Virus record (IMG/VR): IMGVR_UViG_3300044691_000218
Location: 1-37,363 of that record
DNA: 37,363 nucleotides
Strand: one strand, 5' to 3'
Origin: a virus
Below are positions 15,113 to 23,460 of the stretch, in pieces. The notes under the pieces are model-generated. The model was not told where the DNA came from. It saw only the letters and a program-made list of their open reading frames with translations, and did not search any database. Position numbers and translations under genes: made by a program. Within the stretch, counting starts at the first letter, position 1. Every line of letters begins with the position of its first letter.

Positions 15113-15862
15113 CTAAGACATTTCGGGAACCCCACTTGCTTGTGATGCATAGCCAGTCATTTCACGATAAAGATCTTTCTTCATTGCATCCGTCATCTTG
15201 AAGGCTTGTGCGATTGGTCGTTTATCAAACGCCATAGGTGACTGTGTTGATTTACTAGACTTATCAATCGCTTTTTCAATTTCTTTTTCCCGTCTAGATT
15301 CCGGAACTTTAGAAGAAATACCCATCGCTTTCATGTACTTGTAGCTTTGCAATCCTATCTTATACGGATCTTTTAGTTCCGAGATAGTTTGAGCGAGTTC
15401 GGGTTCCTTTTCTTCAAATAAAGATAAAGTTTCTGGATTGACGATGTCGGAAAAATCAGAATATTGACGATTGAGACGATCCATGAATTGGCTGTCATTC
15501 TGCTGTTTGATATGTTTTTCAACTTCTCTTTTAGCAATTGACTCGGCGTACTGTTGAGCTTTCTTTTCAACAAGTTTTGAAATCTTGCCTTTAGAAATGT
15601 ACTCATCCTCACCGATAGAATCCAATTCATCTAACTCTTTAGGTGCTTGAACAGATGCTTGCGACTGCAAGATCTTCTCAAACATAGCGTCTCGATCTCT
15701 TAGCTGTCTTTCCAACTCGGCATTTTTGATGCGCATTTGCTTCCAATTCCGCTCGTCAGCTTCTTTTTTTGCTTGTGCTACATCATTTACTTCATTGACT
15801 GGTGTTTCTCCCTGAGTTGCTACCTCGTAATTTTCGCTGATAGGGTTTGTTTCATCTGTCAT
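15113..15862 (-). CDS. Capsid scaffolding protein
   Basis: 249 aa, acidic at the N-terminus (TDETNPISENYEVATQGE), followed by a coiled-coil segment (about 30-70, NWKQMRIKNAELERQLRDRD), a charged helical middle and a basic C-terminal region (about 205-240). This composition and its position directly before the capsid gene identify an assembly scaffold. No protease motif is seen. Confidence 0.8.
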   Translation of the reverse strand: MTDETNPISENYEVATQGETPVNEVNDVAQAKKEADERNWKQMRIKNAELERQLRDRDAMFEKILQSQASVQAPKELDELDSIGEDEYISKGKISKLVEKKAQQYAESIAKREVEKHIKQQNDSQFMDRLNRQYSDFSDIVNPETLSLFEEKEPELAQTISELKDPYKIGLQSYKYMKAMGISSKVPESRREKEIEKAIDKSSKSTQSPMAFDKRPIAQAFKMTDAMKKDLYREMTGYASQASGVPEMS

Positions 15863-16027
15863 GAATTATTCCTTTTGGTTTGTGCGGTCGGCTAACTCGC
15901 GATACGCCGATGACATTGGGCTAAGAAGTCGTTTGTACGCCCGATTTGACAATGAAAAAAAATATTGTTATATGTCTAGTAAAAAATGAAGAAATGTATT
16001 TATATTCTGATAAAAAAGGCGTTCTAT

Positions 16028-16315
16028 ATGATCTGTGGGGAATGTAATGAAGATCATTCTGATGATGATTTTCTAATGAAAAGTCTTATTTGTTATCATT
16101 GTATATATAAAAGAAAGATTGAATTATCACATTTCAAAGAAGGAAAAAAAGCTTGTGCCTGTAAAGAATGTAATAAATCCTTTATTATAGATAAAACAAA
16201 GAAAATCAGGCAAAGAAACGTTTATTGTTCTAAAGAATGTGCGCACACGGCACATAAGAAACAGATGCAAGATTTCTGGACTAACAAGGTGACTTGCGAT
16301 TATTTTGTTAAATGA
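16028..16315 (+). CDS. Small double zinc-finger protein on the opposite strand
   Basis: The start ATG 16028 (MICGECNEDHSD) with AAGG upstream is preferred; ATG 15986 is an alternative. The first zinc unit is CGEC with CYHC. The second is CKECNKSF...YCSKEC, a pattern common in zinc ribbons attached to phage HNH endonucleases. No nuclease core follows. It runs against all neighbours and its stop overlaps the convergent gene by 8 bp. It is probably a mobile-gene fragment or a stand-alone DNA-binding module. Confidence 0.6.
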   Translation: MICGECNEDHSDDDFLMKSLICYHCIYKRKIELSHFKEGKKACACKECNKSFIIDKTKKIRQRNVYCSKECAHTAHKKQMQDFWTNKVTCDYFVK

Positions 16316-16856
16316 CTGCTACTTGTGCTTCTTTTGGTTTTAAAGAGACAAGTTTATCACCAAGGTAGGATGGGTTTTCAACCCAGTTTCCCTCTTGGTT
16401 CTTTTTGAAACCAAAATGCTCTAATTGCATATTTTCCCATCTTCTAAGCAATTGGAGTTGCTCAGGGGGAAATAAATCAGGGCAATTGAGCATATTTAGC
16501 ATGTTTGATCGGTGAGGAAGTTCCCAACAAAAATATATCTCGTTGGTGTATGGAATTACTCTAAAAACTAATGTGTCGTCTTCTGGATATGGTCTATAGA
16601 TTGTTTTAAGCATTCTGCGAATAAATGCATTTTTCATTTGAAGATCGCGCTTTTCATGCACGGTTATATAGAAGGGTCTTTTCTCGAAGTCTACACTTCC
16701 TTGAACTACTGTATCATTGAGATCTTCGACAAGGCTTTTTCTAAGCTCATAATTCATATCACCAGTGATAATTTGCTTCTCACCATTGAATTGAGCGTCG
16801 CGGTAAATTGCCCCTACAGTTTTTCTAGTTGGATCGTATTTACTTTGATTGATCAT
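16308..16856 (-). CDS. Conserved structural-region protein (182 aa)
   Basis: The start MINQSKYDPTRKTVGAIYRD is selected for its AAAGG site at 16856, rather than the upstream ATG. The middle (KRPFYITVHEKRDLQMKNAF) and C-terminal parts (LPHRSNMLNMLNCPDLFPPE; ENMQLEHFGFKKNQEGNWV) look like a folded globular protein. It lies between the portal and scaffold genes, where related podophages carry a conserved hypothetical protein. Function unknown. Confidence 0.65.
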   Translation of the reverse strand: MINQSKYDPTRKTVGAIYRDAQFNGEKQIITGDMNYELRKSLVEDLNDTVVQGSVDFEKRPFYITVHEKRDLQMKNAFIRRMLKTIYRPYPEDDTLVFRVIPYTNEIYFCWELPHRSNMLNMLNCPDLFPPEQLQLLRRWENMQLEHFGFKKNQEGNWVENPSYLGDKLVSLKPKEAQVAVI

Positions 16857-16965
16857 GAATACCTTTCTTAGGTCTAAGACGTTCTTTGTAGGGCATTTGT
16901 TGTACAAATGGTGCTTTAAAACTTGTCTTTAAAGTCTTATTATGCGATTGTGGTTTGTTTTTCAT
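16840..16965 (-). CDS. Tiny basic protein, 41 aa
   Basis: MKNKPQSHNKTLKTSFKAPF at the start; Lys/Gln-rich throughout. The stop lies 17 bp inside the next gene. No strong Shine-Dalgarno is seen and a hairpin precedes it. It resembles the 57-aa product upstream in having a short SH(N)K-type basic opening. Tentative gene. Confidence 0.45.
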   Translation of the reverse strand: MKNKPQSHNKTLKTSFKAPFVQQMPYKERLRPKKGIHDQSK

Positions 16966-16982
16966 AGAACTAATCCAATTAA

Positions 16983-17007
16983 GGGTGGGGACAACGTGTC
17001 CCTACCC
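16983..17007. terminator. Strong GC-rich hairpin between two tiny genes
   Basis: The plus-strand arms GGGTGGGGACA (16983-16993) and TGTCCCTACCC (16997-17007) pair over 11 bp with one G-U and a 3-nt loop. On the leftward transcript there is one A-C mismatch. No U-run follows on either side, so it may act as an RNA-processing or attenuation structure. Confidence 0.45.
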
Positions 17008-17029
17008 AGTTGCTAACCCATAGCAAGAA

Positions 17030-17203
17030 TTATTGTTTTGGCTCATGTAGCGTCAATGTTCTATAATCCATTCTCAATTCATTATTGCGAATATCACGCA
17101 TAGTCATTTCCGGCTCACGCTGAAAATTTCCGTTATACTGATCACGCATGCTAATGGGGCCTTTCTGAATTTCTACCTTATGAGATTGGTGTTTTTTAGA
17201 CAT
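17030..17203 (-). CDS. Small basic protein, 57 aa
   Basis: MSKKHQSHKVEIQKGPISMR starts at 17203. The ATG overlaps the stop of the upstream gene as TAATG, indicating coupled translation. The tail MRDIRNNELRMDYRTL is charged and probably helical. Function unknown; it is next to the portal and may be virion-associated. Confidence 0.6.
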   Translation of the reverse strand: MSKKHQSHKVEIQKGPISMRDQYNGNFQREPEMTMRDIRNNELRMDYRTLTLHEPKQ

Positions 17204-17478
17204 TAAGAATACCTGCCGTTATATGACTGTTTATTTAAATCTTTAGCCATTCCAGATTGCATCTTATCTTGTCTTTCAATGTATTCTAGAGTCTTTGAAA
17301 AACCACGTTCTGCAAATTCAGCTTCAGGTTTCTGGTAGTCATGAACTTTAGGAGACATATCTCCTTGACTATAGCCAGCGTGTGCCATAGAAGTCTCATG
17401 CCCTTTGTTCTTAGACTTAGATTCATGCATAGGGTGTTTCCCTTCATGCTTAGGATGTTTTGATTTCTCATGTGCCAT
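17203..17478 (-). CDS. His/Lys-rich small protein, 91 aa
   Basis: Start 17478 (MAHEKSKHPKHEGKHPMHES) has a strong AGGAG site. The first 40 residues are unusually rich in His and Lys, which could bind metal or DNA. The C-terminal half (PEAEFAERGFSKTLEYIERQ) is helical. It follows the portal gene by 33 bp. No family recognised. Confidence 0.65.
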   Translation of the reverse strand: MAHEKSKHPKHEGKHPMHESKSKNKGHETSMAHAGYSQGDMSPKVHDYQKPEAEFAERGFSKTLEYIERQDKMQSGMAKDLNKQSYNGRYS

Positions 17479-17511
17479 AATGTTTCTCCTCGTTATGGTC
17501 AAATTAAATAT

Positions 17512-19530
17512 TTACGCAACATTCTCATTGTTTGCAACAACTTCTTTTTCAGGATTTGCAGCAGGACTCAAAGAGTTTAAGATCTCCACTTGCTGCATGA
17601 TATGCTCTAGATCCATTCCCTTGAGTTCTTTAAGAGCTTTAACTACATTCAGAAGGCTTGCAGTGTCCTCTTGGTGTGCTCTACGTAACTTATCTTGAGC
17701 AATAGCTGTATCTGTTGTGATTTTAGCGACTCTTTCTTTAGCTAATCCTTCTTGTGAATGAGCATATGCAACTTTAGTCATATTATCGACTTGCATTTGC
17801 TGCATCTGCATCTCAGCCATTTTCTGTTGTTGTTCCTGCATTCCTTTTTCTTTAGCTTCGATTTGTTCAATCAACTCATCTTTATTTTGAATTGTCATAG
17901 CTTTTATGATTGATTGGATCGGTACACTCTCAGGAGCGATAGTTTTAAGGTGAAGAAGTTGAGCAAGCTCAAGTTGTTGTTGCATCTCTGTCAATGGCGC
18001 TTGAACAACTTTGCAACCATATTTGAAGAATATTTTGTTATCAAACTCAGGTGACGGCTCTTCTCCAGTGACTTGTTTGATCTTTCCGTATGTCCAGTTC
18101 TTTTGCATGAATCTAATTTCAAGATCGCCACATAATCTCTGCGCTTCATCTGCTTGGTCAAATAAACGCGTTAGATTGCGTGAGGTTGCAGCTTGTCGCA
18201 TCATTGATATAATGCCTGCCTTGTCATCTACATCCATACCCATAGATGCAGGATCAACGCCAGATACACGATAAATAACATCCTTCAACATTTCTTCCAT
18301 CTGCAGCATAACAGGCGACGGAGGAACAATCGGCATAGGCTGCACATCGTCCATGCTCATTTCTGGATCGATGAATAACGCGCGACCATGCCCTTGATTA
18401 AATGCATCGTCAGGTGTAACCAGAGCGCCTTTCTTGATCTTAAGACCTTGTTGCTGAGCATCCAAAATTTCTAAATTAGACACTTTCAAACGATTGAAAA
18501 GGTATTGCGGGTCGCGAAGGTCCCTACAGATGCCTCTGAACTTGTATGCGTAGTATGGGGTGTCTGCCGTAAAATAGGCCAATAAGGGAACCACAGGGTA
18601 AGAATCCAAGCCGTATGGGTTTGGTTCATCTACGATCACACGGTCATTAAGAATAATTGAGCGCCTAACGGTAGGAATCTGTCGCTTGATGATTGCGAGT
18701 TTTCCCTTAAATGCTTGCATGATGCCTTTTAAGTCTTCTTCGCTTCCAGTAAACTCTTGCGTTTCTTCTGTTTTCTTATCAACTAAGAATTTAGCTTCTC
18801 GGTTTGTTAGATACCAATATTCATCGAAGGCAATAAGATTAGGGAATTGTATTTGATAAACTTCCGGCATGTAGAAAAACTTATCATCTCTATAAGTGCC
18901 TTTAGGTAGGCTTAAGATATCATCTGCAAACTGAGGGTATAGCAATGCCGCTTCTTCACGGTCAAAAAATGTGCGAAGCCACCAGAAACGAGCGTCACTC
19001 ATATCGTGCTTTCTGAAATAAGGATCCCACAGAGCTGCTTTCATATCAACATAGCGCCATTTAGGATCTGGAGAGATAGGATCGCAACTATTATCTCCAT
19101 AGAGATACATGAACCCTAAGCCTTGAACGAGCGCGCCTAATTCAAACGCATCACTGAAAGTCTGATAAAAACCTTGTTTGTGATTATGATATAAACATTT
19201 TGTAAATTGATCAGCTGTCTTTTGACCCTGTGCATGAATAGGAACGCAGGCCGTAGACTTTCTCGTCATCCTTTGCTGCCCAGAAATAGCCTGGACAATA
19301 GGGTTCATGATATTAAAGTTCCACACTTTACGACGATATGTGGCTACACCTGGGAAGATAAGACCCCAAATGTCTTGATCACCCATGCAAAAGCGCTGAT
19401 CAACATCGGCTTGATACCATTGTGTTTGCAGAATATTGATGCAGTCAGAGTAGTTTTTCTCCATTGATTGACGGAGAGACGTATTCAAGCCTTCTTCGGG
19501 CCAAAAAATCGGATCTGAGTTTCTAGGCAT
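17512..19530 (-). CDS. Portal protein, P22-type
   Basis: Start 19530 (MPRNSDPIFWPEEG) is used because GGAG precedes it; 672 aa. Typical P22-like portal sequence is NFNIMNPIVQAISGQQR (about 71-87), followed by the long wing/stem region and YPVVPLLAYFTADTPYYAYK. A Gln-rich coiled-coil C-terminus (about 560-615) matches the barrel/crown extension. It forms the dodecameric DNA-entry ring and docks terminase. It lies two genes downstream of terL, with an HNH gene inserted between. Confidence 0.88.
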   Translation of the reverse strand: MPRNSDPIFWPEEGLNTSLRQSMEKNYSDCINILQTQWYQADVDQRFCMGDQDIWGLIFPGVATYRRKVWNFNIMNPIVQAISGQQRMTRKSTACVPIHAQGQKTADQFTKCLYHNHKQGFYQTFSDAFELGALVQGLGFMYLYGDNSCDPISPDPKWRYVDMKAALWDPYFRKHDMSDARFWWLRTFFDREEAALLYPQFADDILSLPKGTYRDDKFFYMPEVYQIQFPNLIAFDEYWYLTNREAKFLVDKKTEETQEFTGSEEDLKGIMQAFKGKLAIIKRQIPTVRRSIILNDRVIVDEPNPYGLDSYPVVPLLAYFTADTPYYAYKFRGICRDLRDPQYLFNRLKVSNLEILDAQQQGLKIKKGALVTPDDAFNQGHGRALFIDPEMSMDDVQPMPIVPPSPVMLQMEEMLKDVIYRVSGVDPASMGMDVDDKAGIISMMRQAATSRNLTRLFDQADEAQRLCGDLEIRFMQKNWTYGKIKQVTGEEPSPEFDNKIFFKYGCKVVQAPLTEMQQQLELAQLLHLKTIAPESVPIQSIIKAMTIQNKDELIEQIEAKEKGMQEQQQKMAEMQMQQMQVDNMTKVAYAHSQEGLAKERVAKITTDTAIAQDKLRRAHQEDTASLLNVVKALKELKGMDLEHIMQQVEILNSLSPAANPEKEVVANNENVA

Positions 19531-19581
19531 ATTCTCCAATCTTTTCTTGTGATAAATTATGATCCGTGATATCATTTGTCC

Positions 19582-20076
19582 ATGATAAAAATGACACCGA
19601 TAGATATTGCGAAATTCTGGATGAAATCAAAAGAGGATTCTTCCTCAAAGATAATCCGAGATGCGAAAAAGTGGTATGGGCGTTGTTGGATATGGCAAGG
19701 AAACTTATGGGAAAGTGGGTATGCCCGTTATATCTTGAGACAAAAAGAATATAGAGCTCATCGAATATCTTATTTCTTAACGTATGGAATTTTTGATGAA
19801 TCTTTGTTTGTTTGTCATAAATGCGATAATCCTTCTTGCATAAACCCCCAACACCTTTTTTTAGGTACTCCAAAAGAAAACACACAAGATATGATTGATA
19901 AAGGTAGGTTAGTCCGAAATAGAGGGGAAAATAAAGGTGTTTCTTTACGAAAATCGACTGGAAAATGGCGAGCAAGGTATATGAATAATTATAAGAGCAT
20001 GCTTGTAGGAGATTTTGAAACCAAAGAAGAAGCTTTGGAAGCCTTACGTATAGCAAAATATCACCTCGAGTTATAA
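19582..20076 (+). CDS. HNH homing endonuclease with AP2-like C-terminal domain
   Basis: 164 aa from ATG 19582 (a TTG six bases upstream is also possible). The HNH core has H60 in RAHRISYFLTYG, then CHKCDNPSCINPQHLFLGTP (78-97) with C78, C81, C86 and H91. The C-terminal VSLRKSTGKWRARY (120-133) is an AP2-like DNA-binding strand set. It is transcribed against the structural operon and ends with its own terminator at 20182-20220. It is an inserted mobile gene between terminase and portal. Confidence 0.88.
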   Translation: MIKMTPIDIAKFWMKSKEDSSSKIIRDAKKWYGRCWIWQGNLWESGYARYILRQKEYRAHRISYFLTYGIFDESLFVCHKCDNPSCINPQHLFLGTPKENTQDMIDKGRLVRNRGENKGVSLRKSTGKWRARYMNNYKSMLVGDFETKEEALEALRIAKYHLEL

Positions 20077-20181
20077 GGCTTATCTTGAGTAAAAGATTTT
20101 GTTTATTTCAATGCTAAAAGAATTGACACAATTTAAAATGAGGTGGTAGATTTCTGCCAGAGAAAAGAGACATTAGAGAAT

Positions 20182-20220
20182 GCATCCAAAATTATGTGAG
20201 TGGTTTTGGGTGCTTTTTTA
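20182..20220 (+). terminator. Rho-independent terminator after the rightward HNH gene
   Basis: GCATCCAAAA (20182-20191) pairs with TTTTGGGTGC (20204-20213), ten pairs with one G-U, and is followed by T6. It insulates the leftward structural operon from the inserted gene. Confidence 0.8.
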
Positions 20221-20254
20221 TTTTCTTCAGCTCTGGATATTTAGGCATTGGAAA

Positions 20255-20383
20255 TCAGTATTTAGCATCATAAAAATCGAATGCATTAAATCCCACAGTT
20301 ACAACATCGTCTTCATCTGAGAGTAAAAATTCTTTTTCTTTAGGCATTTCTGTTGATGAGTTTATTTTTATCCATTCATTCAT
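20255..20383 (-). CDS. Small acidic protein after terL, 42 aa
   Basis: MNEWIKINSSTEMPKEKEFL begins at 20383, and the ATG overlaps the terminase stop (ATGA). The opening (W-I-K...S-x-E-M-P) is like the start of DUF551 proteins, but it is far too short for the full domain. It may be a truncated relative. Probably translated because of the overlap. Confidence 0.5.
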   Translation of the reverse strand: MNEWIKINSSTEMPKEKEFLLSDEDDVVTVGFNAFDFYDAKY

Positions 20384-21882
20384 GAAAAATACCTGTTAAT
20401 AGCTTTTAAATCGTTTTCTATACTTCCACCCTGCGAAGCTTCCATCCCTTTCAATCCAATAGCTAGCATACGGAATGCATCGCTTGCGTGACTATGCATA
20501 TCGTGAAGTGGGGTGTTGTGGTAGCATCCAAGTTTATCATCCCATAGTTTACGGTAGGACTCTAGATGCATCAGACCTTTACGGCAATTCTTTTCATCGA
20601 ACACACAGCGACCTAATATAGATCGTACAATGTTGATTCCATCAAATATTCCTTTACTCTCTCTAGGAAGCACTACGTATTTCCCATGTAAAACCGCTTT
20701 ACATAGGTCAACCCATGTTGTCATTTGTGCATCGTGGTTCAGTCCGTCGTGAGGGAATATGTGACGACCAAACTTATATTTCTGAAACTCTAGCCAATCG
20801 CAATAAAAGGTGGCTTTCTCTCCATGGTTCTCATAGAAATTTATGATCTTAATCTGTCCACCCATGCCTAATTGGAAGCACCAAATACTCGTATAATCAT
20901 GAACTCCAATATCCCACGCAGTATGAACCAATTGAGAATCATCATAAGGAACAGTACAAATAGCGCCTTTTTCACGGAGTTTTGAGATCTGGCTTCCATA
21001 ATACAGTCCTTCATTTGCGGATTCGAATGCTTCTTGTGGATTGCTAGGGTATTCTTGCTTCATCGCATCACCTAACAACCTCTGTTTCATTTCATACCAA
21101 CGACGCTGTTCCTCATCAATTACTCTTTCGCGCTCTGCCTGAATACGATCCAAATAATCATTAGTTTCTTTACTCACAACTATCTCCGGGCTGTTTAATC
21201 TGTATGATGGTTCATCGTTCCAACTTAGAAAGTGAAATTTGAAGTCCATATTTGATAGTTTGCGATGACTCTCTTTAACTTTCCTTGCTTCTTGGCACAT
21301 AGAAAAGAAATTGCCTTCACGACCTTCTGCTGTGCTCTCAACAACTACGACTTGGTCTTCTGCTACCGTGTTTAAACTTCCTGTCATGATCTCTTTAGCT
21401 ACGTCAGGCGACTGGCAGCATATCTTTCCATATTCACTCACTAACAGCCTATTGCATGTTCCAGAACGAAACCCAGTACTCACTCGATAGTTAGAGCCAT
21501 TTTCAAACATTAATTCGCCTGCACGATCATTCCTAGCTTTATTTATATATCGTGTCCATTCAGGCATATTGTCGTAGGCGAACTTAACTTTTGATCTGAA
21601 TATGTTCTCGGCATCTTCTCGACGGTGTGCGATAATTCCACATGTCATATTCTGTTGCCAAAAACAATCATCTAAAAAATCTATTACCCAAAATGTTGTA
21701 CAGCCTAATTGACGAGCTTTAAGAATAACTGTTTTGTTCCAACGTTGCTCATGGAGCTGTAATTGAGCCCAATTTAGGGAGAAAGGAACTTTATTTCCTG
21801 ATTTATCGATGAGATAATAGAGATTTTCAAGACGGGCTTTCTTATTGAGAAGCAGTTCAAGAGAAGGAGGTACATCCCACAT
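20380..21882 (-). CDS. terL: Terminase large subunit
   Basis: 500 aa. The ATPase half has the deviant Walker A ARQLGCTT (56-63), Walker B-like LLVSEYGK (146-153) and the coupling motif VVVVESTAEG (178-187). The nuclease half has the acidic residue of TAWDIGVHDYTSIW (D324, D329), HDGLNHD near 395, and the final DMHSHASDAFRML near 463-473. It cuts concatemers and pumps DNA through the portal. It overlaps the small-subunit stop (TAATG). Confidence 0.93.
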   Translation of the reverse strand: MWDVPPSLELLLNKKARLENLYYLIDKSGNKVPFSLNWAQLQLHEQRWNKTVILKARQLGCTTFWVIDFLDDCFWQQNMTCGIIAHRREDAENIFRSKVKFAYDNMPEWTRYINKARNDRAGELMFENGSNYRVSTGFRSGTCNRLLVSEYGKICCQSPDVAKEIMTGSLNTVAEDQVVVVESTAEGREGNFFSMCQEARKVKESHRKLSNMDFKFHFLSWNDEPSYRLNSPEIVVSKETNDYLDRIQAERERVIDEEQRRWYEMKQRLLGDAMKQEYPSNPQEAFESANEGLYYGSQISKLREKGAICTVPYDDSQLVHTAWDIGVHDYTSIWCFQLGMGGQIKIINFYENHGEKATFYCDWLEFQKYKFGRHIFPHDGLNHDAQMTTWVDLCKAVLHGKYVVLPRESKGIFDGINIVRSILGRCVFDEKNCRKGLMHLESYRKLWDDKLGCYHNTPLHDMHSHASDAFRMLAIGLKGMEASQGGSIENDLKAINRYFS

Positions 21883-22337
21883 TATGCATTGTCTTTTCGT
21901 TGTTCTTTGATTTTTGTCAAATCAGAAAGCAGCTCAGCCATTTCAGGAGTCATCTGCTTAGATTTATCTTGTTCTATATTTTTATATTTATCATGTGAGT
22001 TCGTTAAAACAAATCTAGCTACATTCCAGTCTGCTTTTTTCCAAAATGGATATTTGTGCAGTCTTCCTTCTTGTATTTCTTTTGCCGTAGCATAGTATTC
22101 ATGAAAAACAGGATATCTCCTTATAAAAGAATCAATAATACTTTTTTTTATTCCTCGGTAGGTGAAGAAATCTTCGAACCAGATTTCCATCGGATTTTCT
22201 GTAAACCATGTGACAAGTTCTTCTCCAATTTTCCTAACTTGTTCATCTGTATAGGCATCTTCTGGTTTCCCACGATACCCAAACAGCGCCCCCTTTTCAC
22301 ATCCTGCATAGGGTAAATGTCCTTTTGGAGCTGCCAT
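21882..22337 (-). CDS. terS: Probable terminase small subunit
   Basis: 151 aa. The N-terminal region (GKPEDAYTDEQVRKIGEELV) is followed by an HTH-like segment (FEDFFTYRGIKKSIIDSFIR) and a helical C-terminus ending in KEQRKDNA. It sits directly upstream of terL with an overlapping stop/start, the usual place of the DNA-recognition subunit. An AAGG site precedes the ATG. Confidence 0.8.
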   Translation of the reverse strand: MAAPKGHLPYAGCEKGALFGYRGKPEDAYTDEQVRKIGEELVTWFTENPMEIWFEDFFTYRGIKKSIIDSFIRRYPVFHEYYATAKEIQEGRLHKYPFWKKADWNVARFVLTNSHDKYKNIEQDKSKQMTPEMAELLSDLTKIKEQRKDNA

Positions 22338-22439
22338 ATTTCAACCTTTTGTTTAAAACACAGCGTACACAATTAAAAATTTAACGTAAATATTTAGCTG
22401 CTAGATAGCACACAAAAGCGCAGAGGCAGTAGAAAATTA

Positions 22440-22673
22440 TTAGGGTCTCGTCCATCCAGATTTTGCCGATGTTATATGTTTTAGCTTAGATATTTCTTCA
22501 GCCATAATACCGAGTGCATGGGCTATGTTGAAGTCGCATGAAAAATGTTCAGGTAAACTTTCATTTGGATAGTTCTCTCTAAAAGATTCTATGGATTTTT
22601 GCCTTTGCTCATCGGCCTTAATAGCATGTTCTTGAAATAAAGCGCACAAGGATTCGATCGAGTAGTCTGTCAT
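22440..22673 (-). CDS. Small phage protein, 77 aa
   Basis: MTDYSIESLCALFQEHAIKA opens a helical acidic protein ending in KSGWTRP. The ATG overlaps the upstream stop (ATGA). It is the last gene of the early-type leftward chain before the terminase genes, 102 bp away. No family recognised. Confidence 0.6.
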   Translation of the reverse strand: MTDYSIESLCALFQEHAIKADEQRQKSIESFRENYPNESLPEHFSCDFNIAHALGIMAEEISKLKHITSAKSGWTRP

Positions 22674-22843
22674 AGTTTTCCCTTAAATTCATTGGTAAAT
22701 GTAATCCTAAATGTATCTGGTGGAATATCCTGAACTCTAATTTCATAAACTTCTTTATTATCTACACCTTCCATTATCATTCGAAGGGAAACTTTTTTTC
22801 CAGTTTCGGAATAGGCATCTATATAAGTTATAATTTCAGTCAT
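22670..22843 (-). CDS. Small phage protein, 57 aa
   Basis: MTEIITYIDAYSETGKKVSL, start 22843 with an AAAGGGAAAA Shine-Dalgarno; ends EFKGKL. It is beta-like with no known motif. Its TGA overlaps the next ATG, so translation is likely coupled. Confidence 0.6.
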   Translation of the reverse strand: MTEIITYIDAYSETGKKVSLRMIMEGVDNKEVYEIRVQDIPPDTFRITFTNEFKGKL

Positions 22844-22908
22844 GATTTTCCCTTTTTTTTTGTCGTTGATAATGGTATACAGAATGAGAAAAAAACTAGA
22901 AAGGAAAA

Positions 22909-23160
22909 ATGGATAAAGATCAAGTGCAGGAACTTTTAAATAAAACTCCAGATGAACTCAACAAAATGACTAAAAATTCTGTTCACGAGGGGTATAAAGG
23001 GATATTGCGCTACATGTTAATGGATTTTTTTAAAGATATCACTTCGCGTTGTGAGCCATTTGAAAATAAAAGTGAGGTAGCTCAATATATCTTTGATTGG
23101 GTAGAAAATCATTCGAAGCCTGCTAGTGAGGACTGGAAACCTGGTGATCAGTATGAGTAG
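22909..23160 (+). CDS. Small rightward helical protein, 83 aa (in-frame amber then 20 more codons)
   Basis: The ATG has a good AAAGGA site. The product (MDKDQVQELLNKTPDELNKM...) is helical and acidic and ends PGDQYE at TAG 23158-23160. The same frame continues for 20 codons as RIEKLEEKCKAVLHLIEYTP, a natural-looking coiled coil, to TAA 23221-23223. The tail has no ATG or GTG start of its own. Either the amber is read through or the gene was recently shortened. It lies alone on the plus strand between leftward genes. Confidence 0.65.
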   Translation: MDKDQVQELLNKTPDELNKMTKNSVHEGYKGILRYMLMDFFKDITSRCEPFENKSEVAQYIFDWVENHSKPASEDWKPGDQYE

Positions 23161-23214
23161 CGAATCGAAAAGTTGGAAGAGAAATGTAAAGCGGTTTTAC
23201 ATCTAATTGAATAC

Positions 23215-23241
23215 ACCCCCTAAAGTTTCCTATTCGGGGGT
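23215..23241. terminator. Possible terminator between convergent genes
   Basis: ACCCCC (23215-23220) pairs with GGGGGT (23236-23241) over a 15-nt loop. It lies between the ends of a rightward and a leftward gene. It has no clear T-run and a large loop, so it is weak. Confidence 0.35.
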
Positions 23242-23247
23242 TAATCA

Positions 23248-23460
23248 TTACGCTCTACTTGCTTTTTCGGAGCGCACAGAATTCTCTTTAGGAGATTTTT
23301 CCTTCTTGTCTTTCTTAGGTCTTTTAACTTTTGATCCATGGTCAACACATCCTGACCCATCGATCTCATATGTGCCCTTACCTGTATTTACTGTAACGCA
23401 GGCATCTAGTGCATTGATCATTGCAATTGATACGCATAGGGCTAAAATTGTTTTTTTCAT
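23248..23460 (-). CDS. Small probable lipoprotein / secreted basic protein, 70 aa
   Basis: MKKTILALCVSIAMINALDAC is a signal peptide, and the LDAC end resembles a lipobox with Cys21 as the modified residue. The mature part is short and Lys-rich (KVKRPKKDKKEKSPKE). AAGGAG precedes the start. Outer-membrane spanin-like or superinfection-exclusion proteins can look like this, but neither can be shown. Confidence 0.6.
   Translation of the reverse strand: MKKTILALCVSIAMINALDACVTVNTGKGTYEIDGSGCVDHGSKVKRPKKDKKEKSPKENSVRSEKASRA

Noticed and set aside
19566-20056. A 177-aa leftward frame opposite the HNH gene at 19582-20076
   Set aside because: It lies antisense to a clear HNH nuclease, is rich in residues typical of mirror frames and has no good start signal.
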